Assembly (NCBI RefSeq): GCF_022533585.1
Contig: NZ_CP092827.1
Coordinates: 3,388,001 to 3,452,000 of the forward strand
Direction of reading: 5' to 3'
Source of the DNA: Pseudomonas sp. LS.1a
GTDB taxonomy: Bacteria > Pseudomonadota > Gammaproteobacteria > Pseudomonadales > Pseudomonadaceae
Length of the DNA: 64,000 nt
Every line of letters starts with the position of its first letter. Position 1 is the first letter of the stretch. The translations under genes were made by a program, and so were the position numbers. The notes beneath the pieces are model-generated. The model searched no databases, was not told where the DNA came from, and saw nothing but the letters and a program-made list of their open reading frames with translations. Below, piece after piece: positions 8,672 to 18,403 of this stretch.

Positions 8672-9613
8672 TCACCCTCCACTTCCTCGCAACAAAGTAC
8701 GCGGCGCCACCCCAAACGCCTTCCTAAACGCGTGACTAAAATGCGAAAAATCCGAAAACCCGAACTCCAACGCCGCCTGCGAAACACTCCTAACATGCCC
8801 ACACTCAATCGCCACGCGGCTAGCATTCAGCCGCTCCTTCCAAATCTCCGCAACCGGCGACTTCTGATGCCGCGCAAACGCCCGGGTCACCGTGCGCGTT
8901 GACACATGGTGCGCCAGCGCAATCGTTTCGATCGACAGCTCCGGCTCGGTTAAATGCCGCTGAATGTAGTTCATGATCCGCTCATACAAATCCAGCTCTT
9001 TATGAGTGGTATTAAGGTCCTGCAGCTCCAGGCTGAGCACCAGCAAATCAATGATGGTGTTGGAGTAGCGTCGGGAAATCCCTTCGTCCTGCAAGAGCGC
9101 GACTGAACTGGCCGCCTGGCCAATCATCTGCCGCAGCGGGATCACACCGGGGCGTGCTTCATCCAGCACCAGCGCGGTGAAGTCGCCGATGCGGGGCAGG
9201 CGCTGAGCAAGCAGCGGGCGAGGGATGCGGATCAGGTGGTTTTCGGTACCACCGAGGCTGAAGCGGAACGGTTTGGTTGCGTCGTAAAGAAACAAATTAC
9301 CCGCCGTGAGGCTGGCTTTGCGGGTGTGTTGTTCGATTTCTCCATGGCCGTCGAGGGTGAATCCAAGCCAGATATCTTCGGCGGGGTCGCGGCGCAAATG
9401 GTGCTCGGAGCGCACCCAGTGATGCAGCGGCGAGGACAGGGTGGTGATGTCAAGGGGGCCAATTCCGTTGACCTGCAGCGCACCTTCGAAATCGCCCTGC
9501 GACGAGGGTTTGCTGTCTGCCGATAGGCAATGATGGCAGACCACTTCCCGCCAGTAATCAAAGCGGCGAGCGGGCGGAACGACAAGAGTGGAATATTGGT
9601 TGGTCTCAGCCAT
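8672..9613 (-). CDS. AraC-family regulator of the aldoxime-nitrile cluster
   Basis: This 313-residue transcription factor has an AraC-binding-like N-terminal half (VRSEHHLRRDPAEDIWLGFT typical of the AraC_binding_2 type) and a C-terminal double helix-turn-helix from about residue 205. The second motif reads VSQAALEFGFSDFSHFSHAF, followed by a typical FGVAPRTLL end. The ATG at 9613 is chosen because AAGGTG lies nine bases upstream; a GTG start four codons earlier overlaps that site. It is divergent from the oxd operon, so it is the obvious candidate activator, probably responding to an aldoxime or nitrile. Effector identity is inference. Confidence 0.85.
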   Translation of the reverse strand: MAETNQYSTLVVPPARRFDYWREVVCHHCLSADSKPSSQGDFEGALQVNGIGPLDITTLSSPLHHWVRSEHHLRRDPAEDIWLGFTLDGHGEIEQHTRKASLTAGNLFLYDATKPFRFSLGGTENHLIRIPRPLLAQRLPRIGDFTALVLDEARPGVIPLRQMIGQAASSVALLQDEGISRRYSNTIIDLLVLSLELQDLNTTHKELDLYERIMNYIQRHLTEPELSIETIALAHHVSTRTVTRAFARHQKSPVAEIWKERLNASRVAIECGHVRSVSQAALEFGFSDFSHFSHAFRKAFGVAPRTLLRGSGG

Positions 9614-9798
9614 GATGGCACTCACCTTGATTCAACAAAGGGAGAAAACGGGGCACTGTTACCGCGGGTGATATAGGCAAAAAACACGCCATTGGTCTGG
9701 GTTGGCGCAAAGGAATCCACTGCGTGATTGTGTCAGCGCGTACCTGTTAACAGCATCAACTACCCCTCCCCATTTCAGGGCAAAAGACCTGATTTCCG

Positions 9799-9813
9799 TG
9801 GTGCGCCGCACCA
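9799..9813. promoter_or_regulatory. Perfect 6-bp dyad in the AraC/oxd intergenic region
   Basis: TGGTGCGCCGCACCA is a perfect inverted repeat of six bases around a three-base centre. It lies in the 340-bp divergent region 9614-9953, which otherwise contains no gene that I can support. It could be an operator for the oxd operon or the regulator, but AraC-type proteins usually bind direct repeats, so the assignment is weak. Confidence 0.35.
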
Positions 9814-9953
9814 TTGCGGTTCGTACTCGGGTGAGTGTTTTGGCCCTGTCTTTTCCAACCAAACAGTTGTCCTTGCGAACAAAGCGGGGCTAGTCGGTCC
9901 TGCCTAACTTGACCCTTGCGGCAATTCAGCGACCCATGCCGGCGAGGTGACCC

Positions 9954-10139
9954 ATGCAATTCACACAACAACAGCAAGTGGCCGATGAGTTCAGGTGGCT
10001 GCATATGCGTGACCTGGCGCCCGAAGAATTCCTGTCGTGGCTGCTTGAGTGGGGGGCCTGCGCCATGCGAGCCCGGCTGGCGAGTGCTGCCCTTGATACT
10101 GAGCGTGTGCCTGAACCAAAAATAACAAGGAGCCTGTGA
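9954..10139 (+). CDS. Small protein of unknown function, coupled to oxd
   Basis: A 61-codon ORF begins MQFTQQQQVADEFRWLHMRD and is preceded by GAGGTG at close, suitable spacing. Its TGA at 10137-10139 overlaps the ATG of the aldoxime dehydratase at 10139 (TGATG), so the two are translationally coupled. I do not recognise the protein. It is glutamine-rich at the start and amphipathic in the middle (PEEFLSWLLEWGACAMRARL), with a single cysteine and no signal sequence. It could be a leader ORF, or a small partner for the haem enzyme that follows. Being the first ORF of the operon with a strong ribosome site argues that it is translated. Confidence 0.55.
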   Translation: MQFTQQQQVADEFRWLHMRDLAPEEFLSWLLEWGACAMRARLASAALDTERVPEPKITRSL

Positions 10140-11197
10140 TGGAATCTGCAATCGACAAACACCTCAAGTGCCCGCGGACGTTATCGCGCCGAGTGCCTGA
10201 CGATTACCAGCCGCCCTTCCCTATGTGGGTTGGCCGCGCTGATGAGCATTTGACTCAGGTGGTGATGGCTTACCTGGGCGTGCAATACAAAGGTGATAGC
10301 CAGCGCGAACTGGCCTTACAGGCGATGCGCGACATCGCTGCCAGCTTCAGTCTGGCCAACGGCCCGCTGACCTACGACCTGACTCACCACACCGACAGCA
10401 GTGGCTACGATAACCTGATGATCGTCGGCTATTGGAAGGACGCTGGCGCCTATTGCCGCTGGTTGCGCTCGGCCGAGGTGGATGGCTGGTGGAATTCACC
10501 GCAGCGCTTGAATGATGGCCTGGGTTATTACCGCGAGATCTCCGCTCCGCGGGCGGAGCAGTTCGAGACGTTGTATGCGTTTCAAAACGACTTGCCCGGC
10601 GTTGGCGCGGTCATGGACAACACCAGTGGCGAAATCGAGGAGCACGGTTACTGGGGCTCGATGCGCGACCGTTTCCCGATGTCGCAAACCGACTGGATGA
10701 ACCCCAATGGCGAGCTGAGAGTAGTGTCTGGCGACCCAGCCAAGGGTGGTCGAGTAGTAGTGATCGGCCATGACAACATCGCCTTGATTCGCTCGGGGCA
10801 GGACTGGGCAGCGGCGGAGGCGGCGGAGCGCTCGTTGTACCTGGATGAGATCTTGCCGACTTTGCAGGACGGCATGGACTTCTTGCGCGACAACGGCCAA
10901 CCGTTGGGCTGTTACAGCAATCGCTTTGTACGCAATATCGATGCGGACGGTAACTTCCTGGACATGAGTTACAACATCGGCCACTGGCGTTCGCTGGAAA
11001 AACTCGAGCGCTGGGCCGAATCCCATCCGACCCATTTACGCATCTTCGTCACCTTCTTTCGAGTGGCTGCGGGGCTTGAGAAGTTGCGGCTCTACCACGA
11101 GGTGTCGGTGTCGGATGCGAGCACCCAGGTGTTCGAATACATCAACTGCCACCCGCACACCGGCATGTTGCGTGACGCGCAAGTAAGCGCTAACTAA
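10139..11197 (+). CDS. oxd: Aldoxime dehydratase (haem enzyme)
   Basis: This 352-residue protein dehydrates aldoximes to nitriles using a ferrous b-type haem. Its length equals that of the well-studied Pseudomonas OxdA, and the residues known to matter there fall at the same numbers: proximal His299, distal His320, Arg178 and Ser219. The start used is the ATG that overlaps the stop of the preceding small ORF; a GTG one codon earlier is also open. Downstream are nitrile hydratase and amidase genes, which complete the aldoxime-nitrile-amide-acid pathway. A hairpin follows before the porin gene, suggesting partial termination. Confidence 0.95.
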   Translation: MESAIDKHLKCPRTLSRRVPDDYQPPFPMWVGRADEHLTQVVMAYLGVQYKGDSQRELALQAMRDIAASFSLANGPLTYDLTHHTDSSGYDNLMIVGYWKDAGAYCRWLRSAEVDGWWNSPQRLNDGLGYYREISAPRAEQFETLYAFQNDLPGVGAVMDNTSGEIEEHGYWGSMRDRFPMSQTDWMNPNGELRVVSGDPAKGGRVVVIGHDNIALIRSGQDWAAAEAAERSLYLDEILPTLQDGMDFLRDNGQPLGCYSNRFVRNIDADGNFLDMSYNIGHWRSLEKLERWAESHPTHLRIFVTFFRVAAGLEKLRLYHEVSVSDASTQVFEYINCHPHTGMLRDAQVSAN

Positions 11198-11225
11198 CAA
11201 CGAACTCCACGTTTAGCCCTGCACC

Positions 11226-11266
11226 TGTCGTTATTACGACAGCGGGCTCTTTTTGCCCGCGTTTTG
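11226..11266 (+). terminator. Tandem hairpins after oxd, probable attenuator
   Basis: The first stem is TGTCG-TTATTA-CGACA; the second is GCGGGC-TCTTTTT-GCCCGC followed by GTTTT. This has the form of an intrinsic terminator inside the 91-bp gap between oxd and the porin gene. It may reduce expression of downstream genes relative to oxd. Confidence 0.5.
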
Positions 11267-11288
11267 ACCCAAGATAAGGACTTAGTCC

Positions 11289-12155
11289 ATGAAACAGCTC
11301 CGTTACCTGATGCTTGCAGCGGCCGCGCCGTGCCTGTCTGCGCAAGCAGTTGAAGTTTCGCCAGGGGATTATGAAGTGCTGCCGGCGGGTAAAACCATCG
11401 GTGTGGTCTATTACCAGCATTCCACCACCGACAGCGCCTACGCCCAAGGCCACAAGGCCAGCTCGGACTTCAACCTGACCTCTAACGTCGGCATCTTGCG
11501 TTTGCTGCACGTCTATGAATTGACCGACCGTCTCACCATCGAGCCGCAGTTTCTGCTGCCGTTCGGCCATGTTTCCAGCGGCGGTGACGCCTCGGTTCTG
11601 GGCAGCACCAGCGGCATCGGTGACCTCATCCTGACCGCGCCGCTCAAGTACCGCCTCAATGAGGCGAACGACACGATCAGCGCTACGGCTTACCTCATCG
11701 CGCCAACGGGTAACTACGACCGCAAAGACGCGCTCAATCTGGGCGAAAACCGCTGGAAGGTCGACCTGCAGGCCGCTTACATCAAGCACTTCGACGATAA
11801 ATGGGCGATCGATGTAGTCGGTGATGCAATCTGGTACGGCGACAACGACGACTTCACCGTCAACTCGGTACGCCGTGAGCAGGATGTGTCATACGCCGCG
11901 CAGCTAATGGGGCGCTACATCATCGACTCGGGCACGTCCCTAGCCGTTGGTTTAGGCCACACCTGGGGTGGAGAAACTCAAGTGGACGGCACCTCCCAGG
12001 ACGACCGTAGCAAAACCACCAACTTCCGCGTTACCGCCACCAAGTTCTTTACCGCTCAGGACCAGTTGCAGATGCAACTGGGGCGTGACCTCGCGGTAGA
12101 AAACGGCCCGAAAGAAAACTTCCGCCTGAACCTCAGGTACGTCCGGGTCTTTTAA
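11289..12155 (+). CDS. Outer-membrane transporter, MetA-pathway phenol-degradation type
   Basis: This 288-residue protein has a signal sequence (MKQLRYLMLAAAAPCLSAQA) and alternating beta-strand-like segments ending in an aromatic residue (NLRYVRVF), as expected for an outer-membrane barrel. It resembles the MetA-pathway phenol-degradation-like (SphA/COG4313) group found in many catabolic clusters. Visible family stretches are SGIGDLILTAPLKYRL and the IAPTGNYDRKDALNLGENRW turn. It probably admits the hydrophobic aldoxime or nitrile. A paralogue of the same type is encoded beside the phenol hydroxylase genes at 57883-58782. Confidence 0.75.
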   Translation: MKQLRYLMLAAAAPCLSAQAVEVSPGDYEVLPAGKTIGVVYYQHSTTDSAYAQGHKASSDFNLTSNVGILRLLHVYELTDRLTIEPQFLLPFGHVSSGGDASVLGSTSGIGDLILTAPLKYRLNEANDTISATAYLIAPTGNYDRKDALNLGENRWKVDLQAAYIKHFDDKWAIDVVGDAIWYGDNDDFTVNSVRREQDVSYAAQLMGRYIIDSGTSLAVGLGHTWGGETQVDGTSQDDRSKTTNFRVTATKFFTAQDQLQMQLGRDLAVENGPKENFRLNLRYVRVF

Positions 12156-12193
12156 CCGTCTGCCCACCCTCAGCTGAAATGGAGCACGCACAA

Positions 12194-12718
12194 ATGGCTG
12201 ACCAACACGCATCCACCGAACAACAACCTTCGCTGTACACCCGCCTGGGCGGCTACGACGCTATCTACCAGTTCGCCGGCGCGGTATTGCGCAAGACCAT
12301 GGCCCATCCGGCAATTGGTCATATCTGGGCACATATGTCCGAGTCGACCTTCCAGAAAGAGCACATCAACTTTGTCGACTTCCTCTCCCAGCACTGGGGT
12401 GGCAGCGCCAAGTACCGTGGCCGCGACATGGTCACTGCCCACCGAGGCATGGGCCTGACCGAGGTGCACTGGCAAGCCACGCTTGATTGCCTGGAGGAGT
12501 GTTACAACGACTACAACTTGGCGCCGGAGCTGCGTCAGGAGGTCAACGATTTTCTAATCAAGTTCAAGCCAGCGGTGATCGGCAGCCCGTCCTACCGCGA
12601 CGTGGTGCTGGCCAACCCTGAGATGGACCCGGCCAAGGGCATGAAGAGCGTGGGCGTGGTCTGGCCTGCCCGCAGCGAAGCGGCAGCACAGGCCGCCGTG
12701 CCCAAGCTGGAACCGTAA
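12194..12718 (+). CDS. Truncated haemoglobin (globin-like) in nitrile operon
   Basis: This 174-residue protein has a truncated-globin core at about residues 14-120: YTRLGGYDAIYQFAGAVLRK, then DMVTAHRGMGLTEVHW with His83 as the likely proximal haem ligand. An extra 50-residue C-terminal tail rich in Ala, Pro and Glu has no globin counterpart. The ATG at 12194 is used because GGAG lies nine bases upstream; an earlier ATG at 12179 lacks one. It lies 38 bp after the porin gene and ahead of the amidase. Fe-type nitrile hydratase is inactivated by nitric oxide and aldoxime dehydratase needs ferrous haem, so NO removal or haem/redox support is a plausible but unproven role. Confidence 0.8.
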   Translation: MADQHASTEQQPSLYTRLGGYDAIYQFAGAVLRKTMAHPAIGHIWAHMSESTFQKEHINFVDFLSQHWGGSAKYRGRDMVTAHRGMGLTEVHWQATLDCLEECYNDYNLAPELRQEVNDFLIKFKPAVIGSPSYRDVVLANPEMDPAKGMKSVGVVWPARSEAAAQAAVPKLEP

Positions 12719-12760
12719 CCCCTCGCCCCCCAGCTGACGCTCAGCACCTGGCGTAAGGCA

Positions 12761-12801
12761 GTCCTTCTCAACCAAGCGACTGTCCTGCTCAACCAAGTGC
12801 C
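12761..12801. repeat. Imperfect tandem repeat upstream of the amidase
   Basis: GTCCTTCTCAACCAAGCGAC is followed directly by a near copy GTCCTGCTCAACCAAGTGCC, giving two 21-bp units. It lies in the 187-bp gap between the globin and amidase genes. A role is unknown; tandem operator or replication slippage are both possible. Confidence 0.5.
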
Positions 12802-12905
12802 GCCCGCGCGCTGGCGCTAGCTTAGTAGCAGGCCCAGCCGCAGCGAGCCTCTCGAACAGCCAATTTGCCGGGCCCTGCGCCCTAGCATCGGAAACAGGAC
12901 ACACC

Positions 12906-14420
12906 ATGGCCATCACCCGCCCGACGCTCGAACAACTGCAGGTACTCGCCGACCGCTTGCATCTGCAACTGACAACCGAGCAAGCCAGCGAATACTTGGC
13001 GCTTATGCAGCCCAGCCTCGACGCCTACGACCTGGTCGACGAGCTACCAGACTTCACCCCGCTGGTGCGCTACGAGCGCACTGCCGGTTATCGCCCGTCC
13101 AGCCGAGAAAACCCACTGAACGCCTGGTATTACCGCACCGAAGTGACGGGTGCCAGCTCAGGCAAGCTGTTCGGCAAAACGCTCGCATTGAAAGACAACA
13201 TCTCGCTGGCCGGCGTACCGATGATGAACGGCGCCGCGCCTCTGGAAGGTTTCATACCGGCGTTCGATGCCACGGTGGTCACCCGCTTGCTCGACGCTGG
13301 GGTGACCATTCTCGGCAAGGCCACCTGCGAGCACTACTGCCTATCCGGCGCCAGCCACACCTCGGACCCGGCGCCCGTGCACAACCCACTGCGTCCAGGC
13401 TTCAGTAGTGGTGGTTCGTCGTCGGGCAGCGCGGCGCTGGTGGCGGCCGGCGAAGTTGACCTGGCGGTGGGCGGCGACCAAGGCGGCTCGGCGCGTATTC
13501 CTGCAGCATGGTGCGGCATCTACGGCCTGAAGCCGACCTTCGGGCTGGTGCCGTATACCGGGGTGATGGCGGTCGAGGCGACGTTTGATCATGTCGGCCC
13601 GATGACCAACAACGTGCGCGACAACGCGCTGATGCTTGAAGTGATGGCCGGCACCGACGGCCTCGATCCACGTCAGGGGGCGCCCGAAGTTGATGCCTAC
13701 AGCCACTACCTTGATCGCGGTGTGCGCGGCCTGCGGATCGGCATTCTCCAGCAAGGGTTCCAGCTAGCCAACCTGGACCCACGGGTTGCCACATCGGTGC
13801 GCAGCGCGATCGCTCGGTTCGAAGCGTTGGGCGCGGTGGTCGAGGAAGTCTCGGTTCCCGAACACACCCTGGCCGGCATGCTGTGGGGCCCGATTGGCTG
13901 CGAAGGTCTAACCATGCAGATGATGCATGGCAACGGCGCAGGCTTTAACTGGAAAGGCCTATACGATGTCGGCTTGCTCGACAAACAGGTCGGCTGGCGC
14001 ACCCAGGCCGACGCCCTCTCGCCTTCGCTCAAGCTGTGCATGCTGGTCGGCCAGTTTGGCCTAGACCACTACCACGGCCGTTATTACGCCAAAGCGCAGA
14101 ACATCGCGCGCTTTGCCCGCGCCGGCTACGACAGGGCACTGGAGCGCTTCGACCTGTTGGTGATGCCGACCGTGCCGATCACCGCCCAGCCGCTGCCGGC
14201 GGCGGATTGCTCTATCACCGAAAACGTCTCGCGGGCATTGGAAATGCTCGGCAACACCGCCGCCCAGGACATCACCGGCCACCCGGCCATGACTGTCCCC
14301 TGCGGCCTGGTCGACGGTTTGCCCGTTGGGCTGATGCTGGTCGGCAAGCATTACGCAGAGGGAACAATCTACCAGGCAGCAGCGGCATTCGAAGGCGCGG
14401 TGGACTGGCGCACGCTATAG
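12906..14420 (+). CDS. Amidase of the nitrile pathway
   Basis: This 504-residue amidase-signature enzyme hydrolyses the amide made by nitrile hydratase to a carboxylic acid and ammonia. The Ser-cisSer-Lys triad is visible: Lys96 in LALKDN, Ser171 in the GGSSSGSAA motif and Ser195 in GGDQGGSAR. These numbers coincide with those of the Rhodococcus nitrile-cluster amidase. The N-terminal helical extension before residue 70 is also typical of that subgroup. It precedes the nitrile hydratase alpha gene by 88 bp. An AGGA is found upstream of the ATG at 12906. Confidence 0.93.
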   Translation: MAITRPTLEQLQVLADRLHLQLTTEQASEYLALMQPSLDAYDLVDELPDFTPLVRYERTAGYRPSSRENPLNAWYYRTEVTGASSGKLFGKTLALKDNISLAGVPMMNGAAPLEGFIPAFDATVVTRLLDAGVTILGKATCEHYCLSGASHTSDPAPVHNPLRPGFSSGGSSSGSAALVAAGEVDLAVGGDQGGSARIPAAWCGIYGLKPTFGLVPYTGVMAVEATFDHVGPMTNNVRDNALMLEVMAGTDGLDPRQGAPEVDAYSHYLDRGVRGLRIGILQQGFQLANLDPRVATSVRSAIARFEALGAVVEEVSVPEHTLAGMLWGPIGCEGLTMQMMHGNGAGFNWKGLYDVGLLDKQVGWRTQADALSPSLKLCMLVGQFGLDHYHGRYYAKAQNIARFARAGYDRALERFDLLVMPTVPITAQPLPAADCSITENVSRALEMLGNTAAQDITGHPAMTVPCGLVDGLPVGLMLVGKHYAEGTIYQAAAAFEGAVDWRTL

Positions 14421-14508
14421 CGCAGACAACCGGCGCTGCGCCTCGACAACCAAACAACTAGAACAGCAACAACCTTCGACAACCGTGTTGAACGAGAGGA
14501 GTAATCCC

Positions 14509-15090
14509 ATGACGGTAACTTCAACCCCTGGCGAGAGGGCGCGGGCACTGTATGCAGTGCTCAAGAGCAAAGACCTCATCCCTGAAGGCTACATTGAGCA
14601 ACTCACCCAGCTGATGGAGCACGGCTGGAGCCCAGATAACGGCGCGCGCATCGTCGCTAAGGCCTGGGTCGATCCGGCCTTCCGCGAGCTGCTGCTCAAA
14701 GACGGCACCGCCGCCTGCGCCCAGTTTGGTTTCACCGGGCCGCAGGGTGAATACATCGTCGCCCTGGAAGATACACCGCAGCTGAAGAACGTGATCGTCT
14801 GCAGCCTGTGCTCCTGCACCAACTGGCCGGTGCTGGGCCTGCCGCCCGAGTGGTACAAGGGCTTCGAGTTCCGCGCTCGACTGGTTCGGGAGGGTCGCAC
14901 GGTATTGCGGGAGTTGGGCACCGAGTTGCCGGAAGACGTGGTGATCAAGGTCTGGGACACCACCGCTGAAAGTCGTTACCTGGTGCTGCCGCAGCGGCCG
15001 GCAGGCTCGGAGCACATGAGCGAAGAGCAGCTACGCCAACTGGTCACCAAAGACGTGCTGATCGGTGTCGCCCTGCCGCGTGTTGGCTGA
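14509..15090 (+). CDS. nthA: Nitrile hydratase alpha subunit, Fe type
   Basis: This 193-residue subunit carries the metal site of nitrile hydratase, which hydrates nitriles to amides in the cytoplasm. The claw motif at residues 98-104 is C-S-L-C-S-C-T, the signature of the non-haem iron type (cobalt enzymes have C-T-L-C-S-C-Y); two of the cysteines are expected to be oxidised after synthesis. The ATG at 14509 is preceded by GAGGAG; the ORF extends eight codons further upstream without support. The beta subunit follows 36 bp later and the P47K activator after that, the usual order for Fe-type clusters. Confidence 0.96.
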   Translation: MTVTSTPGERARALYAVLKSKDLIPEGYIEQLTQLMEHGWSPDNGARIVAKAWVDPAFRELLLKDGTAACAQFGFTGPQGEYIVALEDTPQLKNVIVCSLCSCTNWPVLGLPPEWYKGFEFRARLVREGRTVLRELGTELPEDVVIKVWDTTAESRYLVLPQRPAGSEHMSEEQLRQLVTKDVLIGVALPRVG

Positions 15091-15126
15091 GTAGACCGCC
15101 CCCCTTAACCTTCCGGAGTGTTCAAT

Positions 15127-15770
15127 ATGGATGGCTTTCACGATCTTGGCGGTTTCCAGGGCTTTGGCAAAGTGCCCCACCGCATCAACAGCCTGAGCTA
15201 CAAACAAGTGTTCAAGCAGGACTGGGAGCACCTGGCCTACAGCCTGATGTTCATTGGCGCCGACCACATGAACAAGTTCAGCGTCGACGAAATCCGTCAC
15301 GCAGTGGAGCGCATCGATGTGCGCCAGCATGTCGGCACTGAGTACTACGAACGCTACGTCATCGCGACCGCCACACTGCTAGTCGAGACCGGCGTCATCA
15401 CCCAAGCCGAACTGGATGAAGCACTCGGCTCGCACTTCAAGCTGGCCAACCCTGCCCATGCCCAAGGCCGTAAGGCGATCACCGGGCGCGCGCCGTTTGA
15501 AGTCGGCGATCGGGTCATCGTGCGAGATGAATACGTCGCCGGACATGTGCGCATGCCCGCCTATGTACGTGGCAAGCAAGGCGTGGTGCTGCACCGCACT
15601 ACGGCGCAGTGGCCGTTCCCGGATGCAATCGGCCACGGCGACCGCAGCGCTGCGCATCAACCGACCTACCACGTCGAGTTCCGCGTGCAAGACCTGTGGG
15701 GCGATGCCGCCGACGACGGCCTGGTGGTGGTTGACCTGTTCGAAAGCTACCTTGATAAGGTCGACAGCCC

Positions 15771-15774
<4 letters not shown>
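15127..15774 (+). CDS. nthB: Nitrile hydratase beta subunit
   Basis: This 215-residue subunit begins [20 protein letters not shown], the characteristic start of nitrile hydratase beta chains. The C-terminal SH3-like barrel is visible in [20 protein letters not shown] and the [12 protein letters not shown] segment. The ATG at 15127 has GGAG upstream; a GTG three codons earlier is also open but not needed. Its stop overlaps the GTG start of the P47K gene by four bases, so the enzyme and its maturation factor are translationally coupled. Confidence 0.95.
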
Positions 15775-17060
<1,286 letters not shown>

Positions 17061-17061
17061 C

Positions 17062-18354
17062 ATGCTTTTTTTTAATCGCACCAGCCGCTGGGTATTGGCC
17101 CCACTCGCCGACCGCCTCGACCAGCCCGATCAGCCGAGCGCGCCGTTGTCGTCGCGCAACCCGTTACTGCGGCGCATCCTCACAGGCGTCGAGCAACTGC
17201 TCCAAGAGCGGCGCACGCTCAAGGAGCAGGCGCGCGAACTTGCCTCTCAGGTGAGCCAGCTAGAACAGCGCCTGGCTGACCGCGACGAGTGGGTGCGGCA
17301 ACTGGATGTACGCTGGGTACTGGCCACCCAAGGTGCCGATGAGCTGTTCTGGCAACTGCAGCCATCCGCCGCTGCCACACCCGCGCCGGAGTGCGTGATG
17401 GAGTGGACAGGCTCGGCTTCGATCCACGCGCCGCACCTGCCCCGGCTGGGCCAGTGGAACGAACGGTTGCATCCGGCTGATCGCAACGCCCATATGCAAG
17501 CCCTGGCCCGGCATCTCGCCGACCGCAGCGGACGCACGCCGTTTGCACTGGACGTACGCATGAAACTCACAGCCGACGGTGACTACCGCTGGTGCAGGGT
17601 CAGCGGCAGTTCGCTACGCGATGCAAACGGCGTTGCAATCGCCACAGCGGGCACCCTGCGGGACATCCATGAACAACAGCTGCATATTCAGGAGCTGGAA
17701 CTGGCCGCCGAACGTTTCGACATTTCCCGCGAGATGCTCCATGACGGCCTGTGGGATATCGAGGTCGTGGCTGGCGACCCGGCCAACCCGAGCAACACCA
17801 TCTGGTGGTCATCGCAGATGCGCAGGCTGCTCGGTTGCACCACCGTCGAAGAATTCCCCAACACCCTGGAAAGCTGGACCTCACGCCTGCACCCCGACGA
17901 CAGCGCCCGCGCAATCTCGGCGTTTGTCGCCCATGTCGACGATCGCAGCGGCAACACCCCCTTCGATGTCGAGTACCGACTCCGGCACCAAAGCGGCGCC
18001 TACCGCTGGTTCCGCGGCCGCGGGCAAACCCGCCGTGGCCAGGATGGCGCGCCGTTGCGGGTCGTCGGGGCTATAACCGATATCCATGCCCGGCATGAAG
18101 AAAGCACCATCCGCGAGGCGCAGGCGCAACAACACCAGGTGATGCAGGAGACCCTTGGCAAGCTGACACACATCGTCGCCACCATCCAGGGCATCGCCAG
18201 CCAGACCAATCTCTTGGCCTTGAACGCCGCCATCGAAGCGGCGCGTGCGGGCGAAGCCGGGCGCGGTTTTGCGGTGGTGGCGGACGAGGTGCGCAAGCTT
18301 GCAACCCGTACAAGCCAGGCAACCCAGCAAGCGGCGCAGATGATCGACAGCTAA
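17062..18354 (+). CDS. Soluble PAS-PAS chemoreceptor-like protein with minimal MCP tip
   Basis: This 430-residue protein has no signal sequence or membrane segment. A coiled-coil stretch at about 50-85 is followed by two PAS_3-type domains (about 90-210 and 220-345), each with the paired LHPxD and YRWC/FR motifs. The C-terminal 70 residues are only the tip of a methyl-accepting chemotaxis hairpin, [20 protein letters not shown] through [20 protein letters not shown]. There is no HAMP domain and little of the methylation helices. It starts one base after the P47K stop, with GGAG inside that gene, so it is the last gene of the nitrile operon. It could tie chemotaxis to pathway substrates or to redox state. 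Confidence 0.85.
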   Translation: MLFFNRTSRWVLAPLADRLDQPDQPSAPLSSRNPLLRRILTGVEQLLQERRTLKEQARELASQVSQLEQRLADRDEWVRQLDVRWVLATQGADELFWQLQPSAAATPAPECVMEWTGSASIHAPHLPRLGQWNERLHPADRNAHMQALARHLADRSGRTPFALDVRMKLTADGDYRWCRVSGSSLRDANGVAIATAGTLRDIHEQQLHIQELELAAERFDISREMLHDGLWDIEVVAGDPANPSNTIWWSSQMRRLLGCTTVEEFPNTLESWTSRLHPDDSARAISAFVAHVDDRSGNTPFDVEYRLRHQSGAYRWFRGRGQTRRGQDGAPLRVVGAITDIHARHEESTIREAQAQQHQVMQETLGKLTHIVATIQGIASQTNLLALNAAIEAARAGEAGRGFAVVADEVRKLATRTSQATQQAAQMIDS

Positions 18355-18403
18355 CCCGTGCCAGCGCAGGGTTGACGATTCAAAACAATTCCAATCAGGT
18401 ACG

